Assembly (NCBI GenBank): GCA_000634115.1
Contig: JFLJ01000108.1
Location: 24,369 to 88,368, forward strand
Origin: Prochlorococcus sp. scB241_528O2
GTDB lineage: Bacteria > Cyanobacteriota > Cyanobacteriia > PCC-6307 > Cyanobiaceae
DNA length: 64,000 bases
Direction: 5' to 3'
Each line of letters begins with the position of its first letter. Position 1 is the first letter of the stretch. Below, one piece after another: positions 58,743 through 64,000 of the stretch. The translations under genes were made by a program, and so were the position numbers. Under the pieces are notes generated by a model. It did no database searches, was not told the origin of the DNA, and saw only the letters and a list, made by a program, of their open reading frames with translations.

Positions 58743-60026
58743 CTATATATTTGGAAAAACTATCCTAAGCAACATTTTAAATTCTCTACCATGCATTATC
58801 ATTAGACCTTTCTTCACACTCCATGGAGCCTTTATAAACATTATGCACATCGCATATACAATCTCTCTTAAGGAGAGAGTATCAGTGAGAAAACCATACC
58901 ATTGATTCTTGGGTAGTTGGAAAAAACTACCAAAAAATTCTCTCAATAGTTTTTCATCAAACCTCATTAGTTTTTCTAATCCAAATTGATAAAGTGATTT
59001 CTTTCTAATTAATTCTTTTGACCATAAAGTTTCCCAACCTCTTCTGGCAATATGATAAGTGCTAAGATTTTTATTTTTAATTGCCTTTGATACTGCTTTA
59101 GCAACAATTGGTGCTCTTCTTAAAACATTACCAATTAAGTAGCCAGAAGCAGGATGTACCATTGAAGCAGCTCCACCATATCCAAGTATTTGTTGTTTGA
59201 AATCTGGTATTGGCATATTCATTGGTAGAAACAAACCAAGTTCTTCGTGTTGCATGCTTGTGATTGAGATATTTCTATAAGATAGCCTTTTCTCCAATCG
59301 CTCTTTTAAATTTTCCATCGTTAAAGGATTTACTAAACCAAGTGATGTTTCTTCAAGAAAATATTTGCCATTTCCCATATCCATTGCATAAAGAAAAGTG
59401 GGAGGTTCTTTTTTTTGCTCTTCGTTAAGATGGTCATTTCTATAGTCCATCAATACAAACTGCCCCTTCTTAAGCGGAGGTTTACTAAAATTTCCAACTA
59501 TCCCGTAGCAAGTTTGGACCGCTAAAGGACCACATGATTTTAATTTAAGAAAAACAGGATCATATCCTGTTGCATCTACAACTAATCTTGCAGAGTAGGT
59601 CTTCCCATTATTAGTAGTTACTGTACTTTTATATTTTTCAAAATGTATTTTATCTGCAAAGCCTTGATGCCATTTAATAAAAGACTTATTGCATTCATTA
59701 AGCCAAAAATTGTGGAGTTTCTTCTTATCGAATAGTCCATAATCTAGTGAATGTTCAGTAGCTTTATTTTCATCATGCTGTTCTTCTAAAGCACCATGTC
59801 CAAAAAAACTTACAGTGTTCTTCCATCTATACTCAAGTAGATCCTGCAGACCAAGTTGATCAACTTCTTTCCCCCAAATACCATAAGTATTTGGCCATGG
59901 TTCATCTGGTCCATTTGGAGATAGGACTTCAACATTTAATTTTTCCTTGCCTAAAGCTGAGGCAATTGCCATGCCTGCAGGCCCCGCACCCAAAACAAGA
60001 ACATCTGGCAAGCTTTTTTTTGACAT
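58743..60026 (-). CDS. crtL: CrtL-type lycopene cyclase
   Basis: This FAD-binding enzyme cyclises lycopene to make the ionone rings of carotenoids. It has 427 residues. The N-terminal dinucleotide motif is LVLGAGPAGMAIASALG, followed by EPWPNTYGIWG. Family blocks include FLYAMDMGNGKYFLEETSL and GYGGAASMVHPASGYL. Prochlorococcus carries two CrtL enzymes, one beta-specific and one that also makes epsilon rings; I cannot tell from sequence alone which this is. It is 225 bases from the divergent LPOR-like gene. Confidence 0.92.
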   Translation of the reverse strand: MSKKSLPDVLVLGAGPAGMAIASALGKEKLNVEVLSPNGPDEPWPNTYGIWGKEVDQLGLQDLLEYRWKNTVSFFGHGALEEQHDENKATEHSLDYGLFDKKKLHNFWLNECNKSFIKWHQGFADKIHFEKYKSTVTTNNGKTYSARLVVDATGYDPVFLKLKSCGPLAVQTCYGIVGNFSKPPLKKGQFVLMDYRNDHLNEEQKKEPPTFLYAMDMGNGKYFLEETSLGLVNPLTMENLKERLEKRLSYRNISITSMQHEELGLFLPMNMPIPDFKQQILGYGGAASMVHPASGYLIGNVLRRAPIVAKAVSKAIKNKNLSTYHIARRGWETLWSKELIRKKSLYQFGLEKLMRFDEKLLREFFGSFFQLPKNQWYGFLTDTLSLREIVYAMCIMFIKAPWSVKKGLMIMHGREFKMLLRIVFPNI

Positions 60027-60140
60027 TAAATATAAATCTTATTATTAAAAAAATTGATGGCACAAGGTATTTTTTCTGCGATTAGTTTTTTATATTTCAT
60101 CCAATACTTGTAATGAGAGTAGATTAATAATAATCAAATT

Positions 60141-60162
60141 ACTTAATTACTAGTGATTAAGT
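60141..60162. promoter_or_regulatory. Inverted repeat between crtL and the LPOR-like gene
   Basis: ACTTAAT and ATTAAGT arms (7 bases each, perfect) flank the 8-base spacer TACTAGTG, in the middle of the 225-base divergent gap. It could be an operator for one or both genes. The A+T-rich arms make chance a real alternative. The rest of the gap is A+T-rich and otherwise featureless. Confidence 0.4.
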
Positions 60163-60251
60163 TTTCAGTGTTTTAACAATAATTTATAAGATTACAAAAT
60201 AAAAAAAATACTTATATATTTTTTTATGATAAAAGATAAATAAGTTTTTAA

Positions 60252-61253
60252 ATGTTTAAAAATAAAAATATTTTAATTACTGGAGGTAATTCAGGTATAG
60301 GTTTCTTTGCCATCATTAATTTACTAAAGATGAAAAATAATTTATACGTTGTAATAAAATCTGAATTAAGAAAGAATGATTTTTTAAGAAGAGTTGAGAA
60401 ACATTTTGATAAAGATCACCTTAGTAAATATTTAAATATTATTAAAAATTGTGATCTTTCTGATTTAGAGAATATTAAAAAAATTAAAGATTACTTTATT
60501 AGTAAAAAGATTTTTTTAGATGTAGTTGTTTTAAATGCAGGATTGCAATATACAGGTTCTTTTTACCCTAAAGTATCAAAACAATGCATAGAACTAACTT
60601 TTGCAGTTAATCATCTTGCACATTTTTACTTGGTAAATATTTTAAAAGATTTTGTTAAAGATAAAGAAGAATCTAGAATCATTATTACATCATCAGATGT
60701 TCACGATCCAAAAAGCTCAGGTGGAAAAATAGGAAAGAAAGCAGGACTTAATAATTTAGTTGATTTCAGAAGAAAAGTTACTGGGCAATTTTTAAATTTT
60801 AATGCTGACGAATCTTATAAAAATAGCAAGTTGTGTAATATTTTGTTTGCTAAAGAACTTGTAAAAAAATTAAAAATATCCTCTAGTAAAATTTCTGTAA
60901 TTACTTGGGCTCCTGGTCTCGTGATACCAAATGATGATTCAGGTTTTTTTAGATATAGTAAACGTTTTAATCTCTATGGATATTTGATTTTTTCTAAAGT
61001 TGCAAAAAATATTTTAGGAATTTCTGAAAGTATAGAAAATGCTGGAAAGATTCTTTCTGAGATTGTCCTTGATTCAAATTTAAATAATATTGGTTTCATA
61101 CATTTAAGTAATAAACTTATATCTTTTAAAAAACATAAATTAGTTGAAAGTAATGTTAGTGATGAAGCAAATAGTACTGAGTTGGCTTCAAAACTATGGA
61201 TTTTAAGTGAAGAGATTTGCAGATCATTTGGCTTTGTTACTTTCAATATTTAA
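60252..61253 (+). CDS. LPOR-like short-chain dehydrogenase
   Basis: This 333-residue SDR is close in size and pattern to light-dependent protochlorophyllide reductase. The cofactor motif is ILITGGNSGIGFF; VLNAGLQYTG, IITSSDVHDPKSSGGKIG and YKNSKLCNILFAKEL follow, the last carrying the YxxxK active site and the LPOR-like K-L-C-N. The late ITWAPGLVIP is also LPOR-like. It differs elsewhere enough that it is probably a paralogue rather than the main enzyme, so chlorophyll reduction is not certain. The ends of this gene and mscS overlap by 30 bases. Confidence 0.75.
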   Translation: MFKNKNILITGGNSGIGFFAIINLLKMKNNLYVVIKSELRKNDFLRRVEKHFDKDHLSKYLNIIKNCDLSDLENIKKIKDYFISKKIFLDVVVLNAGLQYTGSFYPKVSKQCIELTFAVNHLAHFYLVNILKDFVKDKEESRIIITSSDVHDPKSSGGKIGKKAGLNNLVDFRRKVTGQFLNFNADESYKNSKLCNILFAKELVKKLKISSSKISVITWAPGLVIPNDDSGFFRYSKRFNLYGYLIFSKVAKNILGISESIENAGKILSEIVLDSNLNNIGFIHLSNKLISFKKHKLVESNVSDEANSTELASKLWILSEEICRSFGFVTFNI

Positions 61254-62255
61254 GGTTTGTGTTGGGAATGCAAACTCTATATTATTAACTGCGAATTCCT
61301 CAATTATTTTTAAGTTTATAGATTGTTGAGCTTCCATTGCAGCTAGATAATTATTTGTTGGTATGTAATAAACAAGTTCAAAATTAAGACTGAAGTCGCC
61401 AAAATCTGTGAAATGACATCTGTCAAAAGAAGCATCTTTTGTCTCTTCAACTATTGTTTTAATTATTTTTGGAATCAATTTCATAAGTTTTGGAGATGTT
61501 TCATAAACAACTCCTAATTTATGTACTAACCTCCTTTTCTTCATTTGTGCATAATTTGAAATTATTCCATTTGTTAGGGCGCTATTACTCATAACTATTA
61601 CTTCTCCATTAATACTTCTTATCCTTGAGGATCTTACTCCCACCCTTTCAACCATTCCCAGCACTCCATCAGATTTTATAAACTCACCTTTTTGAAAAGG
61701 TTTATCAAGTAAAATTGTTATATATTCAAAAAACTCCTGAACTGGATCTTTCAAAGCTAATCCTGCGCCAATACCACCTGCACTTAGTAAAGCCCAAATT
61801 GCAGTCATTTGAACACCTATATTTTGCAAGAAAAATATTGAACCAATAGTCCATGTTAATGCTTTTATTAGAGGAGTTAGTGAAGATATCATTGAACTTA
61901 TTGAGTAATCATTGATTTTTGATGTCGATTCTGTTAGAGATCTGATTAAAACTTTGTTGAGAGCTTTTATAATGATTATCAATATGAATAATTTCTGAAT
62001 ATTCAATAAGACAGAGATAAAAGTTATTTCATCGGCGAAAAAGTAGTCAATTGAAAAATAAAATGAGAGGAGGAAACCTATAGGTTTTATTATCCCAGCG
62101 ATCACTTCAAAAATAAAATCATCGAAATTTGTTTTTGTTCTTTTTGAAATCTTTTTAAAAAATATTTTTGAAACTTTAGAAATTATTAACGACAATAAAA
62201 TTCCAATAAAAAAAATAGATATTGCCAGAAGGAAGTTTTCGGTAATTAATTTCAT
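61224..62255 (-). CDS. mscS: MscS-family mechanosensitive channel
   Basis: This channel releases solutes under osmotic shock. It has 343 residues with about five N-terminal helices and the pore-lining helix near ALLSAGGIGAGLALKDPVQEF. The beta domain follows: ILLDKPFQKGEFIKSDGV and GMVERVGVRSSRIRSINGEVIVMSNSALT in pieces. The C-terminal domain is present. The 3' end overlaps the LPOR-like gene by 30 bases in opposite direction. Confidence 0.92.
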   Translation of the reverse strand: MKLITENFLLAISIFFIGILLSLIISKVSKIFFKKISKRTKTNFDDFIFEVIAGIIKPIGFLLSFYFSIDYFFADEITFISVLLNIQKLFILIIIIKALNKVLIRSLTESTSKINDYSISSMISSLTPLIKALTWTIGSIFFLQNIGVQMTAIWALLSAGGIGAGLALKDPVQEFFEYITILLDKPFQKGEFIKSDGVLGMVERVGVRSSRIRSINGEVIVMSNSALTNGIISNYAQMKKRRLVHKLGVVYETSPKLMKLIPKIIKTIVEETKDASFDRCHFTDFGDFSLNFELVYYIPTNNYLAAMEAQQSINLKIIEEFAVNNIEFAFPTQTLNIESNKAK

Positions 62256-62333
62256 ATTCAGATAAAACCTAAAAATTTATTTCTAATAAAATTTTAAATT
62301 ATCTCTAAACAACAAACCAGTCTTAATTTTTCT

Positions 62334-62903
62334 TTAACTCTTTATTATATTTCTAATTTCTTTAAATTCTTTTCTATCAGCAGTTTTGCATAATTCGAAA
62401 ATTATTGATTCAGTAGTTGTTAAGATCGCTCCCATTTGAATCATTCTCTTTAAGGCTATTTCATGATCTACTCTATTTCGACTGCTCATGGCATCCGATA
62501 TGAGAATAACTTCAAATCCTTTTTGTAAACAATCTAAGACTGTTTGTTGAACACAAATATGCGTTTCGATACCACAAACTATCAGATTTGTAATTTTCTT
62601 ATTTTCAAGTTCTTTTATAAATTCTTGTATGTTAGCTAAGCTAAATTCCATCTTTTCAATTTTTTTAAATCCGTCTTTGGGCAATAACTCAGGGATCGTG
62701 ATACCTAATTTGCTTGGGTTCTGTTCAGAAAAAAATAAGTTTTCTTCTAAAATTTGATAAGCATTTATTAGCTTTTTGATGTTTTTGATTATTGAATCCT
62801 TATTAAAAACTGGTCCTATTATTTTTTCCTGAATGTCAATAATTAGTAATGCATTTACTTTCGGTGATAGTTTTTGAGAAGAGTTTTCATTATCTTTCAT
62901 CAT
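62334..62903 (-). CDS. Isochorismatase/nicotinamidase-family hydrolase
   Basis: This is a cysteine hydrolase of 189 residues. The catalytic Asp is in ALLIIDIQEKII, Lys probably near FKKIEKMEFSL, and Cys in LIVCGIETHICVQQTVLDCL with the cis-peptide loop. Such proteins cleave isochorismate, nicotinamide or related amides. No specific substrate is given by sequence. It starts with two ATGs in a row (62903). Confidence 0.85.
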   Translation of the reverse strand: MMKDNENSSQKLSPKVNALLIIDIQEKIIGPVFNKDSIIKNIKKLINAYQILEENLFFSEQNPSKLGITIPELLPKDGFKKIEKMEFSLANIQEFIKELENKKITNLIVCGIETHICVQQTVLDCLQKGFEVILISDAMSSRNRVDHEIALKRMIQMGAILTTTESIIFELCKTADRKEFKEIRNIIKS

Positions 62904-62974
62904 TTCTATATAAAGATATATTCAACATAATATTTTGGAGAACTTAAGTAAACATTTTAAATAAAAAAGTTGTT

Positions 62975-62993
62975 TAACTCTCATTTAGAGTTA
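62975..62993. promoter_or_regulatory. Inverted repeat upstream of the Fur-family gene
   Basis: TAACTCT and AGAGTTA (7-base arms, perfect) flank CATTT about 28 bases before the start of the Fur-family gene. The position suits an autoregulatory operator. It does not match the classical Fur box closely. Confidence 0.4.
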
Positions 62994-63020
62994 TTATTGA
63001 GAATAGCCATGGGTTAATTC

Positions 63021-63473
63021 TTGACATTATCCTCTCAATACAACGTCATTAAATCTCCTCTAGGCGATGGATTACATAAAGATGGGAAAAGGTTAACACC
63101 TCAGAGACTAAAGGTTTTAAATTTATTTGAAAATATTGGTTCAGGAAAGCATCTAAGTGCTGAAGAAGTTCATGAAAAATTAGTTAAATCAAGTTCCAAG
63201 GTTTCACTTGCAACAATTTATAGAACTTTAAGACTTTTAGTTCAAATGGGTTTGCTTCATGAATTGGAACTTAGTGAGGGAGGCCACAGATATGAATTGC
63301 TTAGTAACGACACCCCTGATCATCATCACTTAATTTGTATTAGGTGTGGAAGAACAGAAGAATTTGAAAATGATCAGGTTTTAGAGGCAGGCGAAGTGGC
63401 AGCAAAAGTAAATGGCTTTAAACTAATTGAATCTTCTTTAAATGTAAGAGCTATATGCCCTAATTGCATTTAG
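63021..63473 (+). CDS. fur: Fur-family metal-dependent regulator
   Basis: This DNA-binding repressor has 150 residues. The winged-helix domain has KRLTPQRLKVLNLFEN and the recognition helix block VSLATIYRTLRLLVQMG. The metal part has HHHLICIRCG with CxxC and a second CxxC at the end (AICPNC), a structural zinc site. Fur, PerR or Zur specificity cannot be fixed from sequence; the overall pattern is closest to cyanobacterial Fur. Start is TTG at 63021. Confidence 0.88.
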   Translation: MTLSSQYNVIKSPLGDGLHKDGKRLTPQRLKVLNLFENIGSGKHLSAEEVHEKLVKSSSKVSLATIYRTLRLLVQMGLLHELELSEGGHRYELLSNDTPDHHHLICIRCGRTEEFENDQVLEAGEVAAKVNGFKLIESSLNVRAICPNCI

Positions 63474-63479
63474 CAGATT

Positions 63480-64000
63480 TTAAGTTAGAGTTCCTCCGCA
63501 GCTTGATCCTGCCCCTGCAGTGCAAGCAAAACAATGATCTTTTACAGCCACCCCGTAGTCAAAAGTAAATGTTTCATCCATTAGATCAAAAAGTGTCCTT
63601 GGCCCTTTATTTGCTCTGAAATTTATTTGTTGGTTAAAGTCACAATCATAAATTTCTCCTAGCCAATTTACGCTAATAGTCTTTTTGCACATAAGATTTT
63701 CTAAATTATTTTCATTAAAATTTTCTTTTAGTAATTTGTAATAAGTATTTAGTTTCCCCTCTCTTATAAGAGATTCTTTATATCTATTTATAGGCATATT
63801 AGTTATTGTATATAGGCTATTAAAAACAATATTATATTTTTCTAATAGTATTTTCTTATAGTCATTTTCCAATATTTCCTGAGAAGGAGGAAGAATTGGG
63901 TTTACAGGATTGTAAACAAGATTTAATTGTAAACCACTTTCATTTTTTCCATAACCTAAATCATTAAGAATTTTTATTGCTTTAATACTTTTTTCAAAAA
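63480..64000 (-). CDS. arsS: ArsS-like radical SAM protein, 5' part cut by the window
   Basis: The visible 173 residues are the C-terminal half of an arsenosugar-biosynthesis radical SAM protein. The recognised blocks are GKNESGLQLNLVYNP, NPILPPSQ, FNSLYTITNMPINRY, ISVNWLGEIYDCDFNQQINF and the Cys-rich end DHCFACTAGAGSSCGG. The radical SAM Cys motif lies beyond the edge. The stop is 7 bases from the convergent Fur-family stop. The enzyme is thought to build arsenosugars from trivalent arsenic and SAM. An in-frame TTG at 63872 is internal, not the start. Confidence 0.9.
   Translation of the reverse strand, partial: FEKSIKAIKILNDLGYGKNESGLQLNLVYNPVNPILPPSQEILENDYKKILLEKYNIVFNSLYTITNMPINRYKESLIREGKLNTYYKLLKENFNENNLENLMCKKTISVNWLGEIYDCDFNQQINFRANKGPRTLFDLMDETFTFDYGVAVKDHCFACTAGAGSSCGGTLT

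Noticed and set aside
58041..58805. Long plus-strand open frame of about 250 codons opposite the SDR gene and the end of crtL
   Set aside because: It is fully antisense to a protein with intact SDR motifs; its translation is low-complexity and matches no family.
63872..63872. TTG as start of the arsS-like gene
   Set aside because: The reading frame continues through conserved ArsS sequence to the window edge, so the TTG is internal.
1..64000. Mobile element, prophage or genomic island
   Set aside because: No integrase, transposase, terminal repeats or tRNA attachment site; base composition looks uniform and the genes are mostly core.

Overview
The window looks like chromosome from a high-light-adapted Prochlorococcus (marine picocyanobacterium). 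The basis is the very A+T-rich base composition judged by eye, the tight packing with few gaps above 200 bases, a Prochlorococcus-type Pcb chlorophyll a2/b2 antenna protein, a minimal plastocyanin, an NDH-1 NdhD subunit, a CrtL lycopene cyclase and the menaquinone-type genes used for phylloquinone. I see no tRNA, rRNA, CRISPR, insertion sequence or prophage; this is mostly core genome with some small lineage-specific genes.

Layout. 1-11.5 kb: a partial hisIE, a pterin synthase-like gene, then a long minus-strand run (clpB, petE, an epimerase, hemE, glgB, an S15-type hydrolase, and three small genes including ycf51). 11.5-17.8 kb: plus-strand tamB-like, proA, folB and a lipase-like gene. 17.8-26.9 kb: minus-strand M3 peptidase, ndhD, thrB, glk, thrS, trpS and an RGG-like protein. 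27-32.1 kb: a plus-strand cluster of a DUF697 protein, a manganese-type ABC transporter (binding protein, ATPase, permease) and a DUF4336 protein. 32.1-42.3 kb: DUF760 and lepB (minus), menD, menB, glgA and murF (plus), then glmU, an MnmC-like methyltransferase and aroA (minus). 42.4-49 kb: plus-strand comB, nitrilase, cell-wall amidase, murI, prenyl diphosphate synthase and acs. 49-53.6 kb: a DUF1350 protein, a DEDDh exonuclease, a glycine-repeat/DUF3721 protein, hisS and several small genes. 53.9-64 kb: pcb with a clear terminator, gltS, small genes, a GST, a GIY-YIG/membrane fusion, an SDR, crtL, an LPOR-like SDR, mscS, an isochorismatase, a Fur-family regulator and a partial arsS.

Genes that work together: glycogen synthesis (glgA, glgB) with glucokinase; phylloquinone (menD, menB) and plastoquinone side chain (prenyl synthase) feeding photosynthetic electron transport with petE and ndhD; peptidoglycan (murF, murI, glmU, amidase); aminoacyl-tRNA synthetases (thrS, trpS, hisS); antenna and pigments (pcb, crtL, LPOR-like gene).

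The most interesting points are a comB gene whose only family-consistent start appears to be ATT, backed by a TATAAT box and a Shine-Dalgarno; a protein with a ten-residue glycine repeat plus a His-rich linker and a DUF3721-like end; a GTPase-like DUF697 protein that seems to lack a Walker A motif and precedes the manganese transporter genes; a GIY-YIG/membrane fusion; an LPOR-like enzyme divergent from crtL with a palindrome between them; and a 58-codon gene upstream of pcb. I found no clear new defence or mobile system.
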